Source: Tengunoibacter tsumagoiensis
GTDB taxonomy: Bacteria > Chloroflexota > Ktedonobacteria > Ktedonobacterales > Ktedonobacteraceae
Direction: 5' to 3'
DNA length: 64,000 bases
Assembly (NCBI RefSeq): GCF_003967535.1
Contig: NZ_BIFR01000002.1
Coordinates: 248,001 to 312,000, forward strand
The notes beneath the pieces were generated by a model. That model was not told the origin of the DNA. It searched no databases and saw only the letters and a list, made by a program, of their open reading frames with translations. Positions 48,145 to 56,604 of this stretch are shown here, piece by piece (position 1 is the first letter of the stretch; each line of letters opens with the position of its first letter). The translations under genes and the position numbers were made by a program.

Positions 48145-49620
48145 ATGTCTACCTCCTCCTCCGATAACTCACAACGACTGGCCAGCCTGTCACCGGCCAA
48201 GAAAGCATTGCTTGAGCAGTTGCTCCAGAAGCCCAGACCAGCGACTACCAGTAGACATATCCAGCGAAGAACAGAGTCAGGCCCGGCACCACTGTCTTAT
48301 ATTCAAGAGCATCTCTGGGTTACGCCTACGATTGAGCCAATTGCCGTGTTGATTGACGGAGACATCCAACTTGCCTGGTTGGAGCAAGCTTTTCATGAAC
48401 TGATTCAGCGGCACGCGACCTTACGCACCACCTATACCAGAGGCAGCGATGGAAGACCGGTTCAGATCATTCAGGAGAAGATGGCCTTTGAACTTCCGCT
48501 TGAAGATGTCGAAGCGTGGCCGGAAGCAGAGCGTTTTGAGCGAGCGATGGAGCAACTTAATCAAGAGTCGCGCAGCCTGACCATCGATCTTGAGAAGGGG
48601 CCGGTACTCCTGGCAAAGATCTTCCGTTTTACAGAACAGCAGCATCTTCTCTTTGTGGTCATCCCAGGCTTAATTACAGATGGTTGGGCTCAGGTTGTCT
48701 TTTTTCGTGATCTGGCAGCTCTCTACACTGCTCAGGCCGAGGGAAAACCTGCAACAATCCAGGATTTAAGTATTCAATATGCAGATTTCGCAAGCTGGCA
48801 GCGTCAAACATTGCCATTTGAGCGCTATCACACCTTCTGGAAAGCCAGATTGGAGGACCGTCCACGACTGATCTTGCCAACGGATCTGCCGCGAGAGAGC
48901 GTAACCTCCTATCGTGAGAGCCGGGTAAGCGTTGAGGTCCATCCACAGACGGTCGAGCAGATCCGTGAGTTCTGTCGTGCCCAGAATGTCACGCTTTTTC
49001 TCTTCTTCTTCACCCTGTTTCACCTCTTAATGCATCACTTCACCGGTCAATCGGAGATCGTCATAGGAATTGAGATCAGTAGCCGTAATCGGCCAGAGAC
49101 GGAAGATCTGATCGGCATTTTCACCCATATCTTGCCCGTACGGATCTCTCTTGTTGGGGAACACCTAACTTTTCTGGACCTGTTGCAGCGCGTGCGTGCC
49201 GAAGCTGCCGACGTCTACGCTCATCAAGGTATCCCCGTTGGACGCCTGATCGAACTGTGTGATCCTGAGCGCGATCTCCAGCGAGAGCCCATCATCTCTG
49301 CCACCGTTGCCTATCTTAACGAGCAGACCTTACTCTCCGCTCGTCAGACAACCGCTATCTCATTCAAGCCCTATCGGCTCGCAGACGAAGAAGAACAGGA
49401 AGATCTGAATCTCCAGATTTTTGATATTCCCCGTGGCCTGGGTCTCGTGCTGGTCTATAATATCGGCCTGTTCCATCGATCAACTATTGAAGACCTGTTA
49501 GGAAGATATACAAGTTTGCTGCAAAAAGTTTTAGCTCAACCACACGTAGAGGTAAAGGATCTGCTTCAATCTGTGGTAGAGGGTGGAACAATGTGGAGTG
49601 GGTCGCCACGGCCATCATGA
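48145..49620 (+). CDS. Free-standing condensation-like protein without the HH motif
   Basis: About 491 aa. The N-terminus (QRLASLSPAKKALLEQLLQK) is the helix that precedes condensation domains in the neighbouring NRPSs. A whole condensation fold follows: APLSYIQEHLW, LIQRHATLRTTY, ITDGWAQVVFFRDLAALY, and IGIEISSRNRPETEDLIGIF. The HHxxxDG motif reads PGLITDG: DG is kept, both His are lost. It is therefore not a normal amide-forming enzyme. As the last gene of the operon it may be a structural partner, a release or cyclisation factor, or a relic. The last 9 or so residues (MWSGSPRPS) and the stop come from the first 138-bp repeat, so the natural C-terminus may have been replaced. Confidence 0.85.
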   Translation: MSTSSSDNSQRLASLSPAKKALLEQLLQKPRPATTSRHIQRRTESGPAPLSYIQEHLWVTPTIEPIAVLIDGDIQLAWLEQAFHELIQRHATLRTTYTRGSDGRPVQIIQEKMAFELPLEDVEAWPEAERFERAMEQLNQESRSLTIDLEKGPVLLAKIFRFTEQQHLLFVVIPGLITDGWAQVVFFRDLAALYTAQAEGKPATIQDLSIQYADFASWQRQTLPFERYHTFWKARLEDRPRLILPTDLPRESVTSYRESRVSVEVHPQTVEQIREFCRAQNVTLFLFFFTLFHLLMHHFTGQSEIVIGIEISSRNRPETEDLIGIFTHILPVRISLVGEHLTFLDLLQRVRAEAADVYAHQGIPVGRLIELCDPERDLQREPIISATVAYLNEQTLLSARQTTAISFKPYRLADEEEQEDLNLQIFDIPRGLGLVLVYNIGLFHRSTIEDLLGRYTSLLQKVLAQPHVEVKDLLQSVVEGGTMWSGSPRPS

Positions 49621-49979
49621 ATGATGGGCCCGACATGTTTATGCGATAAATCGCACGTTATAAGTGATTTATCGCATGAGTAGTGTAGGGTTTATTTGGT
49701 ATCGCGTGGTGGTGATGAGAGTGCCACCATGTGGATTGGGTCGCCACGGCCATCATGAATGATGGGCCCTACGTCATTTATGCGATAAATCGCACGTTAT
49801 AAGTGATTTATCGCATGAGTGGTGTAGAGTTTGTTTGGTATCGCGTGGTGGTGATGAGAGTGCCACCATGTGGATTGGGTCGCCACAGCCATCATGAATG
49901 ATGGGCCCTACGTCATTTATGCGATAAATCGCACGTTATAAGTGATTTATCGCATGAGTGGTGTAGGGTTTATTTGGTA
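49591..49979. repeat. Three tandem 138-139 bp repeats
   Basis: Units start at ATGTGGA at 49591, 49729 and 49868. Each holds GGTCGCCACGGCCATCATGA, then a stem ATGCGATAAATC / GATTTATCGCAT around ACGTTATAA-type bases, then GTGTAGGGTTTATTTGGTA. The array fills the whole gap between two convergent genes and reaches into both: it supplies the end of the condensation-like gene and the stop codon of the dehydrogenase gene. Relatives lie at 3.7 and 27.3 kb. Confidence 0.92.
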
Positions 49980-50863
49980 AGGCCGGCATCGCGGTCGATC
50001 CCGCGCGTCATCTCCATCCAATCGCGTTCACCATTTCCGTTGGCGATCTCGCCCACAAAGCGATTATGAAGCTGGCTGGCAAAAGGCATTGGAACCTGCG
50101 ACTGTTTGGCCTGATCGAGCACCAGGTCCACATCTTTGAGCCCCAATTTGAGCAGAAAGCCAATCTCATTAAAATCGCGTTCAGCAATCTTTGTGCCATA
50201 GTTTTTATAGATTGGACTGGCAAACAATGTCTGGCTGAACATATCAATGACTGCACGACGCGAGATATCATTTTTCTCAACGAGTGCAAAGACCTCGCCC
50301 AACGACTCCATTGCCGAAGCGATCAGAAAGTTGCCAGAAATCTTCACAATATTGGCTTTATAAGGCTCTTCCCCAAAATCAAAGATTCCTTGCCCTAACG
50401 TATTCAGGATCGCGTGAACTCGCTCTTTCGCAGCTTTTTCACCGGCCACCGCCAGCCACAGTTGGCGTGCGGCAGCAGCTTCAGGGCGACCAAAGACAGG
50501 CGATGCTAGATACGTACTCTGATGCTGGGCATGGAGTTTTGTGAGCTTCTGTGCCAGAGCTGGCGAGATGGTGCTCATTGATAGATGGATACCTCCTGGC
50601 TCGAGCGACTCCAACAGCCCATTCTCCCCTAACGTTACCGCCTCTAACGCCTCATCATTGGCGACCATGGATAGGACAATCTTGCCTCCTCGTGCCACCT
50701 CTCCTGGTTGATCGGCACGTGTTGCGCCAGCGTGTACAAGCGCCTCAGCCTTCTTCGCATCTCGATTATAGACCGTCACCTGGTAACCGGACTGGACCAG
50801 ATTTGAGGCCATGGCCTGGCCCATATTCCCTAATCCAACAAAGCCTACACGTTCTTGACTCAT
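49970..50863 (-). CDS. NAD(P)-dependent beta-hydroxyacid dehydrogenase family protein
   Basis: About 297 aa from ATG 50863, with AGGAGAGG 7 bases upstream. Rossmann motif VGFVGLGNMGQAMASNL at the N-terminus; NADP preference is suggested by YNRDAKK. The catalytic region near FLIASAMESLGE and the conserved lysine in KNYGTKIAERDF fit the 3-hydroxyisobutyrate/tartronate semialdehyde reductase family. It oxidises or reduces a small hydroxy acid or imine; some relatives are imine reductases. It may be unrelated to the NRPS genes. The stop TAA is provided by the neighbouring 138-bp repeat. Confidence 0.85.
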   Translation of the reverse strand: MSQERVGFVGLGNMGQAMASNLVQSGYQVTVYNRDAKKAEALVHAGATRADQPGEVARGGKIVLSMVANDEALEAVTLGENGLLESLEPGGIHLSMSTISPALAQKLTKLHAQHQSTYLASPVFGRPEAAAARQLWLAVAGEKAAKERVHAILNTLGQGIFDFGEEPYKANIVKISGNFLIASAMESLGEVFALVEKNDISRRAVIDMFSQTLFASPIYKNYGTKIAERDFNEIGFLLKLGLKDVDLVLDQAKQSQVPMPFASQLHNRFVGEIANGNGERDWMEMTRGIDRDAGLTK

Positions 50864-51011
50864 AGAAATATCCTCTCCTGAAAAAAAATCCTCACTCATC
50901 TATCACGTTTCGCTTGTGAGAAGGAAAGACAGGAAAGGTTAGCGATCAAAAGAAAACAGGGCTCTTGATCCAATCTTTGACCTTCTTCTGCACATATTGA
51001 ACGTGGAATGG

Positions 51012-51077
51012 CGCTGAAACTCCAGAGAAAACTTTGAAGTTTCAGCGACCGTCTCCCCTACCTATGAGAGTAGGGAA
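51012..51077 (-). terminator. Two hairpins downstream of the DinB gene
   Basis: CGCTGAAACT (51012-51021) / AGTTTCAGCG (51038-51047), and CCCTAC / GTAGGG at about 51056-51074. They lie in the gap before the dehydrogenase gene. No T-run, so termination is a guess. Confidence 0.45.
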
Positions 51078-51095
51078 CTGAAGATGCTCCTATTC

Positions 51096-51689
51096 TTAAT
51101 CTAGCTCGAAGACCGGAAGGCCGTGGACACCAAGAGTCGTGAAGATCTCGCTGCCGTGATGGATATCATGTTCGAGCACATGCCAGATGACAGACTGGAG
51201 CGAGACTGAGGGCCTCACGATATGAGCCTGACGCGCCGCCTCTATCCACATTTGAGCGTATGGTTGGAGTGCAGGTTCCACCAGTTCCGCATGCTGAACT
51301 CGTTCCGCATCACCCAGGGGCGGGATGACCTGTTCAAGATCAGCAGGAGTCAGGCGGATAAGCGTCTGTTTAATACCCTGCCAGGTCTTCTCAAGTCCGG
51401 CAACCAGTTCTGCGGCAGAGTGGCATGGGTCCACGCCCGCCTCACAGACCCCGAGCGCCCATAATTCGTAGGAAGTCAGATCAACGCTCTTCTCACCCAT
51501 CCGTGCGTGGAACCACCAGGCGCGGCTCGCGACAATATGCGTCACATACATACCAATTGACCAGTGTTGAGGCGTCAGGCGTAAGGCAAGCTGCTCTTCT
51601 GTAAGAAGTGTTATGGCCGCAACAAGACGCTGCTGATATCTGTCCCAACCTGCGTAGAAGGGGAGGAGTGAATGTTGATGTTCTATCAT
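51096..51689 (-). CDS. DinB-family protein
   Basis: 197 aa, a four-helix DinB/YfiT-like fold. Metal ligands are likely His in MYVTHIVASRAWW and the pair in LEHDIHHGSEIF. Members are metal-dependent thiol-S-transferases (for bacillithiol or mycothiol) or of unknown role. AAGGAA lies before the ATG. Monocistronic as far as seen. Function here unknown. Confidence 0.8.
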   Translation of the reverse strand: MIEHQHSLLPFYAGWDRYQQRLVAAITLLTEEQLALRLTPQHWSIGMYVTHIVASRAWWFHARMGEKSVDLTSYELWALGVCEAGVDPCHSAAELVAGLEKTWQGIKQTLIRLTPADLEQVIPPLGDAERVQHAELVEPALQPYAQMWIEAARQAHIVRPSVSLQSVIWHVLEHDIHHGSEIFTTLGVHGLPVFELD

Positions 51690-52204
51690 GATAGGTATTC
51701 CTTGTTTTTTTTGAGAGAAGAAACAACACGATCAGATCAACACAACAAGGAAAAAAGGAGAAGAGAGAAAAGGTGTATCGCTTGCACAATGATTGAACAT
51801 GCGACGCCGCAAAAGAGGAAAAGATAGCCTCCACCTGCTAATGGCATGATTGATGGGGCACAGTGGTGATATATTCACCTGAAGTTCCAGGCCTGACACC
51901 TCTTTGCAGCACGCTTCTCCATCTCTCTTGTCCCATTTCGCTGCTTGTGTGATAACTATCTACCGTCTCGAGCAGGGATCAGACGCAAAACGGCTGATCG
52001 CTCATGTCTGCTAAGAGACACGCGATAGTTGAAAGCAAGCATGGGAATATCTGTTTCACTGTTTGAATAGGAAACAGGATGGAGTTAGTTGCACACTGGC
52101 ATAGATGTCGAAACCTCCCAAAAAAATGAATGAATACTTTAGTAGTATATAAGGAGAGAGATGACGCTGTCAAGGATGGATGGAGTAGCTTAATTCTTTC
52201 CTGG
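51690..52204. other. Gene-free stretch of about 515 bp
   Basis: It lies upstream of the DinB gene and downstream of the next leftward gene. I see no supported ORF, repeat or clear terminator. Confidence 0.5.
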
Positions 52205-53431
52205 TTATAAAAAAATTAAAAGCAGTATCAAGACACCACAGGACCCTTCAATTATAATTTTATCCAGCATGAATTGCTCATCACTTGCTTGTTGTTGATT
52301 TTTTAAATATGTGACAAGATCGTTCATCGGAACGAAAAACCGTTGGCCATGCAATAAAATGTTCTCAAATTGGATAGGAGTTACGACATTGTTGGGATGG
52401 TCGGCAAGGATCTGTATATTCTGGACCAGGGCTTGATAATCTGCTTGTGTGGTTTGCAGATAACGCTGGACAGCAGGGTCAGGGTTTGTGAACAGGACAG
52501 ACTGTTCCTGTCGAAACAAGATTAAGGTCGTCTGAAGATCACTGATCGCCTGTATATTATCAGACGTGGAGCGATAGCGGAGTGAATAAGCTGAATTTTC
52601 AAATATTCGTTCGCGCTCACGTTGAAAACCAGTATTCACAATATACTGTTCATCTCTTTGCGAACTGGTGGGGACAATCTCAAACCAGATAAGGAACAGG
52701 AGAGAACAAAGAGCAAGAACACTAAAAAAACGGTTCAAAAGAAAGACCAGTTCGCCCGTTTTCCCCGCTTGAAAGAAGCTGGCATAAAACACTGCCCATA
52801 ACTTTCTGCTCGTCGGAAGGGTTTCAATGAATGGCAGGTGAACCTCTTTCATTGCATAGATATACCGATCAAGCAAGATAAGAAAGATACAAACAATGAA
52901 GCAAAGAACGATAATGATAATTCGAATAGAAAGAAGCTGAACCATTCGTGCGCTCGCATGTTGTTGCAAAATAGTCACAAGATTTGTAATCGAGGCGAAA
53001 AAGGGGCGATCGTGCAACAAAATGATGTTGAACTCGATAGAATTGGCTGGATCATCGGGATGATCTAATAATGCCTGTGAGGCGACAATAAGAGCAAAAT
53101 AATCCACTTGTGAGCCTTGTAAGTTGCCCTGAACATCTGGATCTGTATTTTTTTGCAACAGATTCATCTCCTGCTGAAGTGCATTCAGGGCCTCTTGAAG
53201 CTCATAGTGTGCCTGGACGCGTTCTTCTTGTGGACGATAGAGTAGAATATAGCCTGCCTTTTCAATCTGCTGACTGCGAGCTCGTTGAAATCCAGCCTCA
53301 ACAATATACTGCTGTGTATCGCGTTCTGAACTTGTTGGTGCAATATCAAAGGCAATGAGAAATAGCAGCAAAACGATAACTATAATCTTGATAATTCGGG
53401 AAATTGTGGAGAGAGCAGTTGTTGTGTGCAT
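52205..53431 (-). CDS. Membrane protein with two tandem sensor-like domains, no output domain
   Basis: 408 aa built from two copies of the same unit: a membrane helix, FDIAPTSSERDTQQYIVEAG (copy 2: FEIVPTSSQRDEQYIVNTG), an outer four-helix-like part of about 130 residues with DPDVQGNLQGSQVDY (copy 2: DPAVQRYLQTTQADY), and another membrane helix. The outer part recalls PilJ/NIT-type sensor bundles (weak). There is no kinase, HAMP or cyclase domain, and the protein ends within the last membrane helix (GVLILLLIFL), so it may have lost its output part. AAGGAAA precedes the ATG. Role unknown; a sensor or partner protein is a guess. Confidence 0.65.
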   Translation of the reverse strand: MHTTTALSTISRIIKIIVIVLLLFLIAFDIAPTSSERDTQQYIVEAGFQRARSQQIEKAGYILLYRPQEERVQAHYELQEALNALQQEMNLLQKNTDPDVQGNLQGSQVDYFALIVASQALLDHPDDPANSIEFNIILLHDRPFFASITNLVTILQQHASARMVQLLSIRIIIIVLCFIVCIFLILLDRYIYAMKEVHLPFIETLPTSRKLWAVFYASFFQAGKTGELVFLLNRFFSVLALCSLLFLIWFEIVPTSSQRDEQYIVNTGFQRERERIFENSAYSLRYRSTSDNIQAISDLQTTLILFRQEQSVLFTNPDPAVQRYLQTTQADYQALVQNIQILADHPNNVVTPIQFENILLHGQRFFVPMNDLVTYLKNQQQASDEQFMLDKIIIEGSCGVLILLLIFL

Positions 53432-53853
53432 AGTGTTTCCTTATAGTTAATGTTATAGATGTTATTCAGTATGGTGCTAATTATTAAATGCATGAAATAA
53501 TCAAGTTAATATAAAAAATCTTTACGATATATAAAAAGACGAATTTTTTGTCATGATGTTAATTACTGATTGCTCTTCTCGCGATTATATGTTCTTCATA
53601 CAAATTTTCAAAATATTATATGATATGTTATTGATGCTCTATGGCATATAATAATAGATTTGACTCGAAAAAGAAGAAAAAAAGTTTGAAATGGATTAAC
53701 TGATCCATTTCAAATTGGATATTGTTTGTTTATAGCTGTTATGTTATATTTTTATTATGTTCGATGTGAACAGGAATTAAAAAACATAAAGAAGCATTGG
53801 ATTGCTTCATATGTGTTTTATTGTTTGAGGAGAAAGACGCAGGAGGCGTAAAA
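53432..53853. promoter_or_regulatory. AT-rich divergent region with a leftward terminator-like hairpin
   Basis: About 420 bp, very AT-rich. TTTGAAATGGAT (53685-53696) pairs perfectly with ATCCATTTCAAA (53703-53714). Read leftward it is followed by CTTTTTTT, the form of an intrinsic terminator, yet no leftward gene lies before it. Promoters for the two divergent genes must be here. Confidence 0.6.
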
Positions 53854-54951
53854 GTGAACATTTTGATTTTAGGAGATCTCTACACCCACGTAGATCGTAT
53901 TCTGGCCTTATCTGAGATGGGGCATACAGTAGTTTACTGCTACACTTATTTTCCAAAATCACTCAAGAAGATTGAAGGAACGATCCCCTGTTATCCTCTT
54001 GCACGGTACAGTTTCCTGGAGCAGATCCATCATCTGGTCGACAAATATGAAATCAATGTTATTTATAGTGGGCTGCATTTCTTTGATGGCTCATTAGAGG
54101 CCACCATTGAGTTACTTGATGGTGGGATTACAGTGCCAATTGTGAGACATTATAAAGAGCATCGATGTTCTCCAACGATGAAAGAGCGCCGTACATTAAT
54201 GGAGACTGCCGGACAGATTTATATCAATGATGAGTCCGTGGAGTACTTTCGAGACGTTTATGGGATCAACCTCTGGAGCACCCATGTCATGGATGCAGAA
54301 CTGATCTCCCGAGAGTACATGAAAGAGACGCTCACGCCAAAGCTGAGCAGAGTAACGGGGGAACCCCACATTCTGATTGCCGGAAATATCAGTATGGCAA
54401 ACGATCATCAAGATGTTCGTGAACTTTGCCTGGCGATGAATAAACATCGTATTCATGTTCATCTTTATGGGATCTATCATCATCAAGATGAGGAACACAA
54501 TATTTTTATTCGCCCTTATGCACCTACATTGCAGGTATACAAGCGCCTTGCGGACCTCTATCCCTACGTCCACATTCATGATTACATTACTCCAGAAGAA
54601 TTTACGCAGGAGTGGTCTGGTTACGATGCCGGTTTCCTTCATGTTCCCGTACCTCGAGAGCATTATTACGGTCGTTTTGAGCAGCTGAATATGCCCTGTC
54701 GCTATGCTGCCTATCTGGCTGCTGCATTGCCATTAGCTGCGCATGAAGGCCAGACAGCCATGGCGAGGTTTGTCAAAAAGAATCACCTTGGGCTTGTTTA
54801 TCAAAGTTACGATGAACTGGCAGAGCAGCTTCATGATACGCAGCATATGGAGAGCCTTACCAGAAGTGTTGAAGATAAACGCTATAATTTCTCTTTTGAA
54901 GCCCAGGCACCTCATCTAATCCATATTTTGAGCCAGTATGCTCGTCTCTAG
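53854..54951 (+). CDS. GT-B-like protein, probable glycosyltransferase
   Basis: About 365 aa from GTG 53854, with AGGAGG 6-7 bases upstream. The N-terminus NILILGDLYTHVDRILALSE resembles the first strand and helix of the GT-B fold. The second half (PHILIAGNISMANDHQDVRE, then YVHIHDYITPEEFTQEWSGY, DAGFLHVP, ALPLAAHE) looks like the nucleotide-sugar-binding half of GT4-type enzymes. I do not recognise a precise family. A sugar could be added to the peptide or to the envelope; context cannot decide. It is followed by a strong terminator. Confidence 0.6.
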   Translation: MNILILGDLYTHVDRILALSEMGHTVVYCYTYFPKSLKKIEGTIPCYPLARYSFLEQIHHLVDKYEINVIYSGLHFFDGSLEATIELLDGGITVPIVRHYKEHRCSPTMKERRTLMETAGQIYINDESVEYFRDVYGINLWSTHVMDAELISREYMKETLTPKLSRVTGEPHILIAGNISMANDHQDVRELCLAMNKHRIHVHLYGIYHHQDEEHNIFIRPYAPTLQVYKRLADLYPYVHIHDYITPEEFTQEWSGYDAGFLHVPVPREHYYGRFEQLNMPCRYAAYLAAALPLAAHEGQTAMARFVKKNHLGLVYQSYDELAEQLHDTQHMESLTRSVEDKRYNFSFEAQAPHLIHILSQYARL

Positions 54952-54980
54952 TATCTTTCATTCTATGTGAAGCATTCAGC

Positions 54981-55020
54981 GAGAGGACGGCCCTTTCACA
55001 AGGGTCGTCCTCTCTGATTT
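54981..55020 (+). terminator. Terminator between convergent genes
   Basis: GAGAGGACGGCCCT (54981-54994) pairs with AGGGTCGTCCTCTC (55001-55014) with one G-T pair and a 6-base loop; GATTTTGCCTTTT follows. It ends the GT-like gene. Confidence 0.8.
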
Positions 55021-55090
55021 TGCCTTTTCGCTGTTCTACCATCCATCCAATCACAGAATGAAGCGCTTTGTTTCCAGATGCCAGGCCTCT

Positions 55091-56578
55091 TTACGAGAGA
55101 TGAGAAAGCATACTTAGCTCTTCCAGAACGGTAATCATCTCTTGCCCAAATGCTTCAATTGTTGTTTCCTGGTATAGCTCTATCCCATATTGCCATGTAA
55201 TATGGAGCTTCCCAAATAAAATCATGACCACGACCTTCATGGTATTGGCACTTTTATATTCTGAGAAACCAGGTGGATAGGGTAGGACTTCAGGTGCGCT
55301 CTTCATTCCTTGCAGCCCCAGGCCGGCAGTTTCAACCTCCTCGTTGTACTGGCCCCGGTAATTGATCTCAACCTTGGCATCATACGGCTGGATAATATCC
55401 AGGCTGGCATCGATGTCCTCCGAACCTTTATAGAAGGAGAGGACCAGGCTGGCAATATCTCTTTCTGGCAGTTTACGCCAGTAGGTGAGAACAGATTGTA
55501 ATGCCACTGCAGGAGATGACTCTTCAGGTATCTGGAAGACCTCATTGAGATAGAAGGCAAAGTTCCCAACGGTATGTGAGAGGTCCATATCTGAAAATGG
55601 TGTATTGCGGCCAAAAGAAGGGATACGTAAAGGAAAAACAGTCTCTTTTGTCCTGCGTTGAAGCGCAACAATATATGCCGTGAAGAGTAACTCATTCATT
55701 TGAATATGATGTTTTGCTTGCATCGCGACTAAACGCTCTGTTGTCTCCGCGCTCACCTCCTGAGTGATCTGGCCAAATTTGACCCAGGAAAAATCCCCAT
55801 CAGGATTGTCTGGCGGAAGAATAGTCAGAGTCCCAGGAGCGGGCCATGTTTTTCTCAGCTCATTGAGGGCATGAATATGTTGCAGGCCCTCCTGTGAATG
55901 AGCAAACGCAGACATGCGACTGCCATATTCTTGCATCGAAGTCGTTTTAGGTGCCAGGCGCGGTGTGTTTCCCTCACTGTAGGCGCGATAAAACGTGCTC
56001 AAGTCATCAATGAGCGTTTCCAACGATAGCATATCTGCAATCAGACGAGATGTAATAAAGAGCAGGCGGCCAGTCTCCTGCTCGCCCCGATAGAAAAAGG
56101 CCACATGGATCAGCTTTCCATGAAAGAGGTCCAGCAGCCCCATTGCCTGATGATAGTACTGTTGAATATATTCCCACTGTCCTTCCGCATCGAGATGCGA
56201 TATATCGATTCTTATGGTCCAGGGGGCACCGTTCAACTCAGATGATGGCAAGATATTTTGCCCCCACTCCCACTGGGTCGCTCCTTCAACGAAGCAGGCT
56301 CTTAACTCATCATGATAGGAGATAAGCAATTTCACTGCATCCTCTAAATGTTGGGGATGAATATCTGTCTGCATCTCCCAGAAAGAAGGCATCACATGCA
56401 TGAGTGGAAGATGTTTGCCCGTATACCACATATGACCTTGCTGATTGGCATTGAGAATGACCGGTCCGGTTACCTCTTCGGGCGATTGCTGGGTTCGGCG
56501 TTCCATGAGTTTCGATAAAAACGCTTTTTGCTGCTCTGGAGAGAGCGCAGCCAGACGCTGAGTGAGTTTTTCACCCAT
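55091..56578 (-). CDS. Free-standing degenerate condensation/epimerase-like protein
   Basis: 495 aa. The N-terminal helix QRLAALSPEQQKAFLSKLME matches those before NRPS condensation domains. The fold is kept: LLISYHDELRACF, LIDDLSTFYRAYSEG, FPLRIPSFGR and a C-terminal half resembling E/C domains (VEINYRGQYN, LHITWQYGIELYQETTIEAF). The HHxxxDG site reads SRLIADM, so both His and the Gly are absent and catalysis of the usual kind is excluded. It is the last gene of the leftward operon behind the ABC exporter. AAAGGAG precedes the ATG. Role unknown: possibly a binding or scaffold protein. Confidence 0.8.
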   Translation of the reverse strand: MGEKLTQRLAALSPEQQKAFLSKLMERRTQQSPEEVTGPVILNANQQGHMWYTGKHLPLMHVMPSFWEMQTDIHPQHLEDAVKLLISYHDELRACFVEGATQWEWGQNILPSSELNGAPWTIRIDISHLDAEGQWEYIQQYYHQAMGLLDLFHGKLIHVAFFYRGEQETGRLLFITSRLIADMLSLETLIDDLSTFYRAYSEGNTPRLAPKTTSMQEYGSRMSAFAHSQEGLQHIHALNELRKTWPAPGTLTILPPDNPDGDFSWVKFGQITQEVSAETTERLVAMQAKHHIQMNELLFTAYIVALQRRTKETVFPLRIPSFGRNTPFSDMDLSHTVGNFAFYLNEVFQIPEESSPAVALQSVLTYWRKLPERDIASLVLSFYKGSEDIDASLDIIQPYDAKVEINYRGQYNEEVETAGLGLQGMKSAPEVLPYPPGFSEYKSANTMKVVVMILFGKLHITWQYGIELYQETTIEAFGQEMITVLEELSMLSHLS

Positions 56579-56604
56579 TCCTACTACTCCTTTCCTACTG
56601 ACGC

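Noticed and set aside
49591..49979. Possible CRISPR or attachment site
   Set aside because: Whole 138-bp units repeat without variable spacers; no integrase or transposase is in the window.
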